DNA from: a virus
DNA: 59,879 nucleotides
Direction: 5' to 3' (one strand)
Virus record (IMG/VR): IMGVR_UViG_3300034198_020932
Coordinates: 1 to 59,879 of that record
Shown here: positions 42,988-51,826 of the stretch, in pieces
Position numbering within the stretch: the first letter of the stretch is position 1
Layout of the letters: each line of letters starts with the position of its first letter
Translations under genes and position numbers: made by a program
Notes under the pieces: model-generated
The model's database searches: none
Told to the model about the DNA's origin: nothing
What the model saw: the letters and a program-made list of their open reading frames with translations, nothing else

Positions 42988-44274
42988 ATGATAGATTCAT
43001 CAAACATCCAATCTCTTGTAGGAAACCATGTAGCTCCTTACATTTACAATTCCAAGGAATTCATTCCTGGAAAAACTCCAATTTATTACTCAGGCCCGTA
43101 TTGGGACAACCGCGAAATTGAAGCAGCAATCAATGCTTTTGTTAATGGTAAATGGATAACTACTGGTGAAAATGTTTTTAAGTTTGAAAGAGCATTTTCT
43201 CGTAGATTCAATGTTAAGCATTCGCTAATGGTCAACTCTGGATCCTCGGCAAATCTTGTAATGATTACTGCTCTAAAGACCAGATTTAATTGGCAGGATG
43301 AAGATGAAATTATCGTTTCTCCAGTTGGATTTCCAACTACAATTTCAGTTCTTTACCAGAACCGTCTCACTCCGGTATTCGTTGACATTGAATGGGACAC
43401 TCTTAATTTCGATGTAGATCAAATTGAGTCAAAAATTACTCCAAGAACAAAGGCCATTTTTGTTTCGCCAGTATTGGGTAATCCGCCTAACTTCGATAAG
43501 TTACTTGAAATTTGCGAAAAGCACAATATTCAACTTGTTGGAGATAACTGCGATAGTTTGGGTTCAAAATGGAAAGGTAAGTACCTTAATGAGTATTACG
43601 TTGCATTTTCAAATTCATTTTATCCAGCACATCACATTTCAACAGGTGAGGGAGGAATGGTTTGTACTAATGACGATGAACTCAAAAAGATAATGACGAG
43701 CGTTGCTTGGTGGGGTAGAGATTGTTACTGTGTGGGTTCAGCAAATCTTTTAGCATGCGGAACTTGCGGCAAACGATTCGACAAATGGCTAGACTCATAC
43801 GATGGAATAATTGACCATAAGTACGTATTCTCAAATATGGGATACAACTTGAAACCTCTAGACCTTCAAGGAGCAATCGGTTCTGAACAGTTGCTTAAGA
43901 TTGATGAAATTGAAACTAATCGTAAAGTATCAAAGACTCGATTGGAAAAAATATTCTTGGAAAATATCCCAGGAGTTAAAGCAGTTACAAGCTTAGAAGA
44001 ATCAGATACTTGCTGGTTTGGAACGCCTTTCATTTGCGAAGAACCTGGTCTAAAACAGAGACTTGTTCAGTATTTGGAAGATAATAAGATCCAAACTCGT
44101 AATTATTTCGCTGGAAATATTTTACTTCACCCAGGATATTCTCATTTAGGTAATTCAGCGGATTTCCCTGAATCAAATAAAGTGTTAGATAAAGTATTTT
44201 TCATTGGTGCTGCACCTCATTACACAGAGCCAGTATTTGAATACGTAGAACAAGTAGTAAAGAATTTTAAATGA
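42988..44274 (+). CDS. RfbH-like 3-dehydratase (PMP/[2Fe-2S], DegT family)
   Basis: A 428-aa DegT/DnrJ-family enzyme with the features that set the RfbH/E1 group apart from aminotransferases. The residue that would form the Schiff base is His (FYPAHHISTGEGG, His215) instead of Lys. It is followed by GRDCYCVGSANLLACGTCGKRF with four Cys (246, 248, 257, 260), which in E1 bind a [2Fe-2S] cluster. Such enzymes remove the C3 hydroxyl from a nucleotide 4-keto-6-deoxyhexose on the way to 3,6-dideoxysugars. It overlaps the next gene by ATGA, and a partner reductase is not obvious. Family assignment is firm. Confidence 0.8.
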   Translation: MIDSSNIQSLVGNHVAPYIYNSKEFIPGKTPIYYSGPYWDNREIEAAINAFVNGKWITTGENVFKFERAFSRRFNVKHSLMVNSGSSANLVMITALKTRFNWQDEDEIIVSPVGFPTTISVLYQNRLTPVFVDIEWDTLNFDVDQIESKITPRTKAIFVSPVLGNPPNFDKLLEICEKHNIQLVGDNCDSLGSKWKGKYLNEYYVAFSNSFYPAHHISTGEGGMVCTNDDELKKIMTSVAWWGRDCYCVGSANLLACGTCGKRFDKWLDSYDGIIDHKYVFSNMGYNLKPLDLQGAIGSEQLLKIDEIETNRKVSKTRLEKIFLENIPGVKAVTSLEESDTCWFGTPFICEEPGLKQRLVQYLEDNKIQTRNYFAGNILLHPGYSHLGNSADFPESNKVLDKVFFIGAAPHYTEPVFEYVEQVVKNFK

Positions 44275-45542
44275 TCATAGTATTAGGAGACGGATTACTT
44301 GCAACTGAGATAGTCAAACAGACCGGTTGGACTCAAGTTTCCAGAAATGGAGACGGTTTTGATATTACCGATCTTTCAACTTGGCAAAATCTATTAGATG
44401 AAGCCATCGTTATCGTGAATTGTATTGCATACACCAAAACGTATGATTCGAATCAAGATGCTAACTGGAAAGTTAACGTAGTTGGTGTAAAATCTCTAAT
44501 TGATTTCTGTAATCAAAGATCAATTAAATTGATTCACATTTCAACTGACTACATTTATTCAAACTCAGTACATCAAGCTTCAGAAACTGATGTACCCGTC
44601 CACCTACCTACATGGTACGGATATTCTAAATTGGTAGGAGATGCTCTAGTTCAATTAGAATCACACGATTATTTAATATGCAGAGAATCGCATAAACCAT
44701 ATCCTTTCCCATACGAAGTTGCCTGGGATGATCAGTTAACTAACGGAGATTTTGTAACAACCATTTCTGGCCTAATCATTGAGCTAGTCAGAAAAGGAGC
44801 AACTGGCGTTTATAACGTAGGCACTGATTTAAAAACTTGGCACTCGTTGACTGCTACTGAATTCAATACACTAGCCGGAAATCGTCCATCGATTGCACCG
44901 GCTGATATTTCAATGAATGTTTCAAAACTCAAAAGATTCAATAACTCTCTTAATAAAGAGGTTGTAATTGCAGCATACGATAGAGACTATTCATGGATTG
45001 GTCAACTTGACTCAACTATTAAACCTACCGTTTATCGTAAGGGTGAAGTCTCTGCAATTAATGACTCTGAAATTTATTTGTCAAATAACGTGGGCAGAGA
45101 TGTTCACACATTTTTCTATCATATCGTTAATCGATATGACAGCTTGGCAGACTTTACTTTTTTCTCACAAGACGATCCTTTCGATCATGTTGATAATTAC
45201 ATCAATTTGATCAATGGGTTACCTTGGGAGTGGACAGCCAATGCAGTTCTTCAAATCGATGAAATTTGGTTTTTTGATACTAAATTTAAGCATGTCTTAA
45301 CGACCGATAAATTAGGTAATCCTCATCACCCAGGATTAAACTTGGAACCAGTGTGGTCTCAGATATTTTCTGAACCTTTGCCAGAGAGTCTTGAGTTTGT
45401 TGCAGCTGGCCACTTTTGTGCTTCGCGCCAACAGCTTCACAAAAAACCAAAAGAATTCTATGAAAAGATTCTTAGAGTTCTAGAGGAGGATCCAATTTCT
45501 CCATGGTGTGTTGAACGCTTTGAAACTTACATATTCACATAA
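44271..45542 (+). CDS. SDR sugar reductase fused to a DUF3431-like domain
   Basis: A 423-aa fusion. Residues 1-235 are an RmlD-type short-chain reductase: an N-terminal Rossmann start IIVLGDGLLATEI (unusual G-x-G spacing), IVNCIAY, ISTDYIYS and the catalytic YGYSK. Residues 255-420 (SNNVGRDVHTFFYHIVNRYD, FTFFSQDDPFDHVDNYINL) resemble DUF3431, a glycosyltransferase-like family. The fusion could make and then transfer a deoxysugar. It ends at a strong terminator and follows the RfbH-like gene by ATGA. Confidence 0.65.
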   Translation: MIIVLGDGLLATEIVKQTGWTQVSRNGDGFDITDLSTWQNLLDEAIVIVNCIAYTKTYDSNQDANWKVNVVGVKSLIDFCNQRSIKLIHISTDYIYSNSVHQASETDVPVHLPTWYGYSKLVGDALVQLESHDYLICRESHKPYPFPYEVAWDDQLTNGDFVTTISGLIIELVRKGATGVYNVGTDLKTWHSLTATEFNTLAGNRPSIAPADISMNVSKLKRFNNSLNKEVVIAAYDRDYSWIGQLDSTIKPTVYRKGEVSAINDSEIYLSNNVGRDVHTFFYHIVNRYDSLADFTFFSQDDPFDHVDNYINLINGLPWEWTANAVLQIDEIWFFDTKFKHVLTTDKLGNPHHPGLNLEPVWSQIFSEPLPESLEFVAAGHFCASRQQLHKKPKEFYEKILRVLEEDPISPWCVERFETYIFT

Positions 45543-45567
45543 AAAAAGCTCCTTTCGGAGCTTTTTC
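45543..45567. terminator. Bidirectional terminator between convergent units
   Basis: AGCTCC and GGAGCT (45547-45552 and 45557-45562) form a stem extended by A/T pairs. It has an A run to the left and a T run to the right. It serves both the sugar operon and the convergent ligase gene. Confidence 0.85.
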
Positions 45568-45570
45568 TTT

Positions 45571-47439
45571 TTAATCTTCAATTTGTATTATTGGTTCTGG
45601 GTAGGATTCATTAGTTTCATCAGTCGTCACATTAGGATGATTAATATTCTCAGTTATTGATTCCATTAAATCCTTATTTAGATTATAGAATTCTGAATGG
45701 ACTGATGACGGGGTGTATTCTTTGTAGATACCGTAATTCTTTTCCTTTATTGAATTTAAAATTGTTTCCGATACTGAATCTGATGGAATTTCAATCAGTT
45801 TAGTATCTCGTTTAATATTCAAGTTTCTTGATCTCTTTTTTGCTAATTCTAACTGTAGCGCGATATCTTTTATTCTACTAGGTTCTGCTGCGATTGACAA
45901 CGGTTCGTATTGAGGCTTAATTGACTTAAGAATGCTTTCGATATTTCCATCGCTAATTACTACATGTCCTGTAATATTTTGAGTATCACTTGCTGCTAAT
46001 TTATTAAGAGCATTAGCTAGCGTTTCCTTTTTGAATGGAAATCTTTTGGTTTGTTTTCCTGGATGAATGCAGACAAGTAGAGTGGGTACACCAGTTTTTT
46101 CAGTTAGTGCTTTTGCCGTTTTGATATGGCCTTTATGGATTGGTTGAAATTCTGAGATTAGTAAATTTACCTTTTTGATTCTACGTTGCTCTCCTTGTTC
46201 TAACTCATAGGTTTCAAAATAGCCAGGGTTCTTTTCATCTCCAACAAATTCGTTAAATGATGGAAAGTAGTTCTCATATAGTTTTTCTCCCATTGCAACC
46301 TGATTTAATTTTTCAATTTGAGAAATTAGGTTAGATTTCATAGAATCTGTGAATAACGGAGAATTAATTTTAATTTTCTTTTTTCTAAAGGTATTAATGA
46401 AAACTCTGTATATTTCTTTGTAGTTTGGATTCTCTTGCAGTATTGGAATAACAGTCTGATCGTTTATTAGATCTGAATTAATATCAAATTCTTCACGAGT
46501 CAAGAATTCTGGAACCTGAATGTCAAGATCACTGTACTTATCTCCATATTCCTTAATGAATTCTACGAAAAGATGATTAAGTAGAGATACAAATCTCTCT
46601 TCAACTGTTTCTCCAGAGATGGTGAATGATCTTAGTTCAGAAAGTCTGTAACTTTCAATGAAATTCATTAGGTCGCTCACGATTATCCAAATGTAATCAT
46701 CGCTTTTTTTACCAACTTGAGGTTTAGGTAAGTTCTTTGAATTGTCGTAAAATACTGGATCAACCAATTTAGCTAATACTGCTGAATCTTCAGTTGAAGG
46801 CCCTTCGTCGTAAAATCTAAATACAACTTCGTCAATTGAACGATCGTCAATTGAATTTTGAGAATTCTCATCGACTGTTGGGCTAAGTATTGATATGAGA
46901 TGTTTAGTAAATGATTCGGTCTTAAACTTCTCCGATAACTTTTCAAGAGGAGTAAACACAAATTCTTGAATCTTTACTTGTTGATCCTCAGACAATTTTC
47001 CTTGAAATAGGATCGCAGGTTGATTAACGTTTAACGAGGTTGCCCATTTATTAAGCTCTTCTCTATCATGAATTACGCTAGTTGTTTGGTAATTCTCATC
47101 CAATACCTTGATATGGCTTATTGTTAGAGGATTCGCTCTACCTGGAGCATAATCGAACCCAAATACGTAATTTTCAGGTAGTGATTTTATGGAGTCAATC
47201 CCAAGACTCTCAAAATGTTTAACACCCGGCTCGTAGTACTTACTAAGAACTCGGTCGATGTAACTAATTTTGCTGTCTTTTTTAAAGAAGTTAAATTTAT
47301 CTGTACTTGCATCTCTTTTGGCACCAAAGTAGGCGCCTTCTATTTTTTCGTTAATGATGACGGTTTTATTAAGGAGGTTCTCCAAGAATTCCTTGCCACG
47401 TTTTTCATAAACGTCTCTTAAATGTGATAGTCCTGCCAT
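45571..47439 (-). CDS. Ligase-like nucleotidyltransferase fused to an HxGH nucleotidyltransferase
   Basis: A 622-aa protein with two nucleotidyltransferase domains. The N-terminal one has ligase/capping motif I as EKIEGAYFG (Lys32) and a motif IV-like IDEVVFRFYDEG (202-213), like RNA ligases. The C-terminal one (about 420-575) is a Rossmann adenylyl/cytidylyltransferase with SEFQPIHKGHIKTA (HKGH at 435-438), the NMNAT-type HxGH site, and a later SDSVSETILNSI that fits the ISxTxIR type position. SFNEFVGDE (394-402) between them matches the packaging tag. The late motif lies 6 nt before its ATG. The substrates are unknown. Confidence 0.6.
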   Translation of the reverse strand: MAGLSHLRDVYEKRGKEFLENLLNKTVIINEKIEGAYFGAKRDASTDKFNFFKKDSKISYIDRVLSKYYEPGVKHFESLGIDSIKSLPENYVFGFDYAPGRANPLTISHIKVLDENYQTTSVIHDREELNKWATSLNVNQPAILFQGKLSEDQQVKIQEFVFTPLEKLSEKFKTESFTKHLISILSPTVDENSQNSIDDRSIDEVVFRFYDEGPSTEDSAVLAKLVDPVFYDNSKNLPKPQVGKKSDDYIWIIVSDLMNFIESYRLSELRSFTISGETVEERFVSLLNHLFVEFIKEYGDKYSDLDIQVPEFLTREEFDINSDLINDQTVIPILQENPNYKEIYRVFINTFRKKKIKINSPLFTDSMKSNLISQIEKLNQVAMGEKLYENYFPSFNEFVGDEKNPGYFETYELEQGEQRRIKKVNLLISEFQPIHKGHIKTAKALTEKTGVPTLLVCIHPGKQTKRFPFKKETLANALNKLAASDTQNITGHVVISDGNIESILKSIKPQYEPLSIAAEPSRIKDIALQLELAKKRSRNLNIKRDTKLIEIPSDSVSETILNSIKEKNYGIYKEYTPSSVHSEFYNLNKDLMESITENINHPNVTTDETNESYPEPIIQIED

Positions 47440-47445
47440 ATTTAG

Positions 47446-47454
47446 TTATTTATT
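47446..47454 (-). promoter_or_regulatory. T4-type late promoter motif, ligase-like gene
   Basis: The reverse strand reads TAATAAATAACT, 6 nt before the ATG at 47439. It overlaps the stop codon of the kinase gene. Confidence 0.45.
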
Positions 47455-48054
47455 AGGCTCAAGTCCTAATAGCTTGCAGCATTCTTGGTTAAATGAATTA
47501 ACCGAAGCTTCATCGAATTGATTAAAGACAAAGCTCAAACCGTTATTTTTATTAGTATCTGCTAGATTCTTTAAGCCTGACTCAATTAAAGAAGCCATTA
47601 ACAACTGTTCTTCAGTAGTTGAATGCTTGCCGTCCCAAGTATCTTTGATTCTGCTTGAATCGCCGGTTTGGCCGGCAACTGATACGACCAAAGTTTTTGA
47701 GTTCTTATAGAGATCCGAATTGATTAGCTTAAGAAATTCAAGTTCAGCTTGACTGCGGCCCAACCGTTTACGTAGTATTGCCCAAGTATAAGCAGAGATA
47801 ATTGCTCTATCAAATATCCAAATCTTATCCTTGTATTCTGGTCGTAAATTCATTTCCATGATGGTCATGATGTTGCCTAGGCTAAAGTAGTGCAGTGCTG
47901 GAGTTGCATCAAGTTCAACAAGATCAAGCATCTTTACGTGATTTGCGAAGTAGAACTTATAGTACTCGATTCGCGGATCATCATACTTTTCAAGGAACTG
48001 ATTAATTAGAAACGTTTTGCCAGAGTGTCTGGCTCCTTCTACAAATAATATCAT
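47446..48054 (-). CDS. P-loop nucleoside or polynucleotide kinase
   Basis: A 202-aa kinase. Walker A is FVEGARHSGKTFL, near the N-terminus, and a DR motif follows in IWIFDRAIISAYTW, as in (deoxy)nucleoside/dTMP-kinase-type enzymes. The start ATG overlaps the upstream stop (ATGA), and I prefer it to an ATG 57 nt further up, which would run into the HAD gene. It stands between a HAD phosphatase and a ligase-like gene, which recalls kinase-phosphatase-ligase RNA repair, but a nucleoside kinase role is equally possible. Confidence 0.6.
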   Translation of the reverse strand: MILFVEGARHSGKTFLINQFLEKYDDPRIEYYKFYFANHVKMLDLVELDATPALHYFSLGNIMTIMEMNLRPEYKDKIWIFDRAIISAYTWAILRKRLGRSQAELEFLKLINSDLYKNSKTLVVSVAGQTGDSSRIKDTWDGKHSTTEEQLLMASLIESGLKNLADTNKNNGLSFVFNQFDEASVNSFNQECCKLLGLEPNK

Positions 48055-48581
48055 AATAATTTTAATCTTTCTACTTTTGAAAATTTTTCTAGGGATCTTG
48101 CTGAATCCCAATCTATTTTAATTACTGTGCTCTTATCGACAAAAATGAAATCGACAGTAGCATTTAGTTCAGTATATAAAAAGTAAGAGGTGTACTTAAT
48201 GATTTCCCAAAGAGAATCCTCAAATATCGTAATTGAGTCAGCTTCAGTAGTTTCTACCAATTCAATGACGGTCTCAGCCTTATCGCTTTCTCTTCCCAAG
48301 AAATAGGTTTTATCGAACCTAATATTATACTCAGAAAGTAGATCTAGAACAGCTGATTCACAAGCTTTAACTCGATGAGTTATCAAGTAGTTAAGACAAT
48401 CGTCTCCAGTTCTGTCAATTGTGTTTGCGATTCCTCTAATGTTGAACTTTTTTGAGAGTGATTCCGGCGAATCGAACCATTGATATGGTTCCATGCCCTT
48501 AGCTTCACTGCACGTGTAACCTGGCACCCTAAATAAGGTTTCGTCAAAATCAAATATGTTAATGTGTGGTCCGTTTTCCAT
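48051..48581 (-). CDS. HAD-like phosphatase
   Basis: A 176-aa protein with HAD motif I as NIFDFDETLFRVP, near the N-terminus, a Thr in YLITHRVKAC (motif II type), and a late SITIFEDSLWEI for motif IV. The FDFDETLF opening is the one found in HAD domains of nucleic-acid repair proteins, e.g. 3'-phosphatases. It overlaps the kinase gene by ATGA. With the downstream kinase and ligase-like genes it may form an RNA repair unit. Confidence 0.65.
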   Translation of the reverse strand: MENGPHINIFDFDETLFRVPGYTCSEAKGMEPYQWFDSPESLSKKFNIRGIANTIDRTGDDCLNYLITHRVKACESAVLDLLSEYNIRFDKTYFLGRESDKAETVIELVETTEADSITIFEDSLWEIIKYTSYFLYTELNATVDFIFVDKSTVIKIDWDSARSLEKFSKVERLKLL

Positions 48582-48594
48582 AGGCTATTTTACT

Positions 48595-48603
48595 GATAAA
48601 TAA
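48595..48603 (+). promoter_or_regulatory. T4-type late promoter motif, rightward unit
   Basis: GATAAATAACTT on the forward strand, 29 nt upstream of the ATG at 48633, in the divergent gap of 51 nt. Confidence 0.45.
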
Positions 48604-48632
48604 CTTAGTAGTTTTATCTAATATACCAAATA

Positions 48633-49100
48633 ATGAACAGAGTACTAAGACATACCCGCGAACACATGGGCAACCGTTATCACCTGGTTAGGGAATGCGT
48701 GCAGGCTCAAAAACCATTCGCGATCTATAATTTCACAAATTCCAAACAATACAACCAATTCCTTTACGATTTGGACAACTACGGTAAGCTTAATTACGTT
48801 TTACAGACGATTACCTCAGTTGACATGTCGAATAGAGCCAGACGAGTTTTTCCAAGCATCTTCGTGACAAACGAGGGTACTGAAGTCAACCTAGATCAAT
48901 TCAAAGAAATGGTTAAGGGCTCAATCAAACACTATAACTTAGACTCGATCGTATGTCTATACGACGGCGCAGTATCTGTTTTTTACAAGAACGGCGAGCA
49001 CCATGAAATTGGCAGCTCTCTTTATGCAAGTAGCAGCATTCAGGAGTTCAATAGCGATTTCTATCAAATCGAGGGCATCTATTATTGTTTTATCAGATAA
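48633..49100 (+). CDS. Uncharacterised protein upstream of uvsY/uvsW
   Basis: A 155-aa protein that I do not recognise. The N-terminus is basic (MNRVLRHTREHMGNRYH); the C-terminal half is beta-rich with SIVCLYDGAVSVFYKNGEHHEIG. It is the first gene of a rightward unit that ends with the UvsW-like helicase. A role alongside recombination is possible from position only. Confidence 0.5.
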   Translation: MNRVLRHTREHMGNRYHLVRECVQAQKPFAIYNFTNSKQYNQFLYDLDNYGKLNYVLQTITSVDMSNRARRVFPSIFVTNEGTEVNLDQFKEMVKGSIKHYNLDSIVCLYDGAVSVFYKNGEHHEIGSSLYASSSIQEFNSDFYQIEGIYYCFIR

Positions 49101-49132
49101 AACTTCGGTCAATATCTTGATAAAATATAAAG

Positions 49133-49573
49133 ATGGAAGAAACTACTCAAAAAAGAACGATTGCCGAGGTATTTAGAGATAAGCGCGAGCTTTTCTCCGG
49201 CGAAATTTATACAGGAATCAAGTTACTTGAAAACGTACGTAAGATTCCAGAAGCCCAGGTCACTTTCCTGAGCTTGAGACAGAGAATGCTGGAAGAGAAT
49301 CACACTCTAATCGAACACTTTACTCAGCTTAAAAAAACTTTTCGTGAAAAGAAGGGCGAGGAATGGATAGATGCTTCAAAGAATCATCAAATCCGATACG
49401 GAGCCAATGAAAAGAACACGATAGTTGACGGCAAGACAGCCTCTATCAAGGAAAAACTTGAACAAGTTGAAAACCAGATAGGATTCTATGCAGAATCAAT
49501 AAAAACAATAGACGCGGTTCTCTTTGGAATCAAAACTCGTCTAGACGTTCAAAAGCTCCTTGACGGGCATTAA
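49133..49573 (+). CDS. Likely recombination mediator UvsY
   Basis: A 146-aa helical protein directly before the UvsW-like helicase; T4 also has uvsY beside uvsW. The C-terminal third (NEKNTIVDGKTASIKEKLEQ, IGFYAESIKTIDAVLFGIKTRLD) shares the layout of T4 UvsY (137 aa): an E-K/M-K..L..D stretch, then a helix and a terminal DAIKSRGFAI-like helix. UvsY loads UvsX on SSB-coated DNA. The assignment uses length, position and a by-eye alignment; a profile search is needed to be sure. Confidence 0.5.
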   Translation: MEETTQKRTIAEVFRDKRELFSGEIYTGIKLLENVRKIPEAQVTFLSLRQRMLEENHTLIEHFTQLKKTFREKKGEEWIDASKNHQIRYGANEKNTIVDGKTASIKEKLEQVENQIGFYAESIKTIDAVLFGIKTRLDVQKLLDGH

Positions 49574-49589
49574 AATTACTCATACGTGA

Positions 49590-51122
49590 TTGTTAACATT
49601 TAAAGTTACAGAGGACCGTCGTCATCTACAATTAGTCTCTCATGACTTAAAGGGAGAGCTTAAGGACTTGCAACTATATTTCCGAAAAAGACAAAAGGGC
49701 TATCACTTCAATAAACTTTACAAACGAAAACTTTGGGATGGATTTGATAAATTCATTGATCCTGAACTAAAAATCGGGGTAGGTTTATGGAAAGAGGTGA
49801 TTAACTTCGGTAAGAAATATGATTATGAAATCGATATCGAAGGTCTTGAAGATCTGCTTAATCTAAAATTCACCAAGGAACAGCTTGACAAGTTTGCATC
49901 TGTTCTACTTGATGGAACTGGAATTGACATGCGAGACTATCAGTTAGAAGCAGCTCATCGTGCGCTAAAATACAAGTTCTGTTCTCAAGAGCTTGCGACC
50001 TCTGCTGGTAAAACCCTAATTCTCTACATTTATCTCTCGTTCCTAAAGCGTAAGGGTATTATAACAACCGATAAGAAAGCCCTAATCGTTGTTCCGAATA
50101 TTTCACTAGTTGGCCAAACCGCTGAGAAGTTTGAAAAGGACTATGCGACTGGCCTAATTAACTATAATGTACTTTCAGTTGGTGGTACTAACAAGTATTC
50201 AGATAAAAAGTTTGATGAGGCTGACCTAATCATATCGACCTATCAAAGCCTAAAGAACAAGGATGCTGACTTTTTTAAGAAGTTCTCAGTTCTATGTATC
50301 GATGAGTGTCATACCAGCCGAGGAGATTCAATCAAAAATATTTTGCTAGCCTCGACTAATGTTGAATACAAGTTGGGCCTCTCGGGTACAATCCAGATCG
50401 AGGAGCAGTATTCTGACTTCTTTAAGATTCAAGAATATTTGGGACCTTTAAGCATGACTCTGAAATCAAGCTTCTTAATTGATCAGCAACACTCGCCCAA
50501 CGTTTATATCAAGATGATTAACTTGCAGTATCCTGACAGCGAACCTTTTGTCAATCAGTACAAAGCACTAAGAGAAGCCGGCCAAGCTGGAAAACAATTA
50601 TTTGATTCTGAACGGGCTTTCATCGTGGGTTACGAGCCCAGAATCCAATTCATTTCTCAATTTGTTAAGAAACTTGGAGGAAATACCTTGATTCTATTCA
50701 TTAACGTCAAGGATCAGTATGGCCAACGCATTTGCGATAAAATCAGGGAATGGAATGACCATGCTTACTATATCGACGGCGGAGTTGATGGAGACGATCG
50801 TGCTGACTACAAGGAGGCAATGGAACGTGAGGAAGGCGCAGTCATTGTGGCAAGTTACGGAACTTTCTCAACTGGAATCGACCTCAAGAAGGTCAATAAT
50901 ATCATATTCGCTGAAAGTTATAAATCAGAAATCACGATCCGTCAATCGATAGGTCGTGGAATGCGTAAGCTTGCTGGAAAGCACGAAGTTACAGTATATG
51001 ATCTAATTGACGATCTTGACGGGTACATCGTGAAACACGGAAAGGTCCGCGAAGCAATTTATCTTAAGGAAAAATTCATTGTGTCAAAGCACAATTACGA
51101 TCTAAGTAAGCTTAAGGGTTAA
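49590..51122 (+). CDS. UvsW-like DNA helicase
   Basis: A 510-aa superfamily 2 helicase that starts at TTG; no ATG is nearby in frame. The N-terminal domain has GYHFNKLYKRKLWDGFDKF, as in T4 UvsW. The motor has RDYQLEAA (Q-motif-like), SAGKTL (motif I), DECH (motif II), the SGT segment (motif III) and a QSIGRGMRK (motif VI). UvsW branch-migrates recombination intermediates and resolves R-loops to switch off origins. The length is close to T4 UvsW (503 aa). Its 3' end overlaps the convergent gene by 11 nt. Confidence 0.85.
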   Translation: MLTFKVTEDRRHLQLVSHDLKGELKDLQLYFRKRQKGYHFNKLYKRKLWDGFDKFIDPELKIGVGLWKEVINFGKKYDYEIDIEGLEDLLNLKFTKEQLDKFASVLLDGTGIDMRDYQLEAAHRALKYKFCSQELATSAGKTLILYIYLSFLKRKGIITTDKKALIVVPNISLVGQTAEKFEKDYATGLINYNVLSVGGTNKYSDKKFDEADLIISTYQSLKNKDADFFKKFSVLCIDECHTSRGDSIKNILLASTNVEYKLGLSGTIQIEEQYSDFFKIQEYLGPLSMTLKSSFLIDQQHSPNVYIKMINLQYPDSEPFVNQYKALREAGQAGKQLFDSERAFIVGYEPRIQFISQFVKKLGGNTLILFINVKDQYGQRICDKIREWNDHAYYIDGGVDGDDRADYKEAMEREEGAVIVASYGTFSTGIDLKKVNNIIFAESYKSEITIRQSIGRGMRKLAGKHEVTVYDLIDDLDGYIVKHGKVREAIYLKEKFIVSKHNYDLSKLKG

Positions 51123-51801
51123 CCAACTTTATTTCAAAGTCTCTTTCTCTCCAGGTATGAACGTAATAACTTACGTCGTCTAACTTATGTTCAGTCTGTT
51201 CATATCCCTCTCCCCAACCATCAGAATACTGGCCTGATAATTCTGCTTTGATTGCATCAATGTCAAGATCTGATAGTGCAACAACTTCAACGATAAAATT
51301 ACCATCTCTAGTTATGCCTTTTGCTCTAATCGTTTCAACTCCTGGGACATCTGAATATTCTTCAAGTTTAGATTCATTGAAGTCACTAACTATATCATTT
51401 TCGAAATCATCAGCCTCAACTACTCCTTGGTAAGCTAACGGTTCTGTGAAACGTGCACCCTTAACTTCTTCCCAAGCTGCCTCAAAGAATTCGTCCTCAT
51501 CGATTTCCTCATTTTGGTATTGCTTGTAATCGTAACGGAAATCAAAGCCAAGATCATCAGCCTGGCGCATGAATTCATTAACTCCGTATTGCGACGCTTT
51601 CTCAAACCAGCTTTCGTAATCTACTTGAATGAATATTGGTGATTCAAACGTGAATGTTTTAGTTGTTGGAAAACCCATTGTTCCAAGTTCTCGAGTTGAC
51701 ATATCGTCCATTGTAGAATTGTCAGTTTCCGGCGTACGATCAAAATCGAATTCTAACTGCTTTTCTGTTGTGAACTGTTCGAATAGTTTAATGTGTTTCA
51801 T
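51112..51801 (-). CDS. Tagged acidic protein (LFEQFTTE)
   Basis: A 229-aa acidic protein with N-terminus MKHIKLFEQFTTEKQ, a clear version of the tag. The C-terminal part has GQYSDGWGEGYEQTEH, a Gly-rich motif I have seen in uncharacterised bacterial and phage proteins. Otherwise helical and acidic. A perfect late promoter motif (TATAAATA) lies 18 nt upstream. Probably packaged in the head; function unknown. Confidence 0.55.
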   Translation of the reverse strand: MKHIKLFEQFTTEKQLEFDFDRTPETDNSTMDDMSTRELGTMGFPTTKTFTFESPIFIQVDYESWFEKASQYGVNEFMRQADDLGFDFRYDYKQYQNEEIDEDEFFEAAWEEVKGARFTEPLAYQGVVEADDFENDIVSDFNESKLEEYSDVPGVETIRAKGITRDGNFIVEVVALSDLDIDAIKAELSGQYSDGWGEGYEQTEHKLDDVSYYVHTWRERDFEIKLVNP

Positions 51802-51818
51802 TTATAGTTGCTTTATTT

Positions 51819-51826
51819 TATTTATA
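51819..51826 (-). promoter_or_regulatory. T4-type late promoter motif, tagged protein
   Basis: The reverse strand reads TATAAATA exactly, 17 nt upstream of the ATG at 51801, overlapping the stop of the next tagged gene. Confidence 0.6.

Noticed and set aside
48055-48111. Longer start for the kinase gene (ATG at 48111)
   Set aside because: The ATGA-coupled ATG at 48054 places the P-loop near the N-terminus as usual in kinases; the extra 19 residues are basic and overlap the HAD gene.
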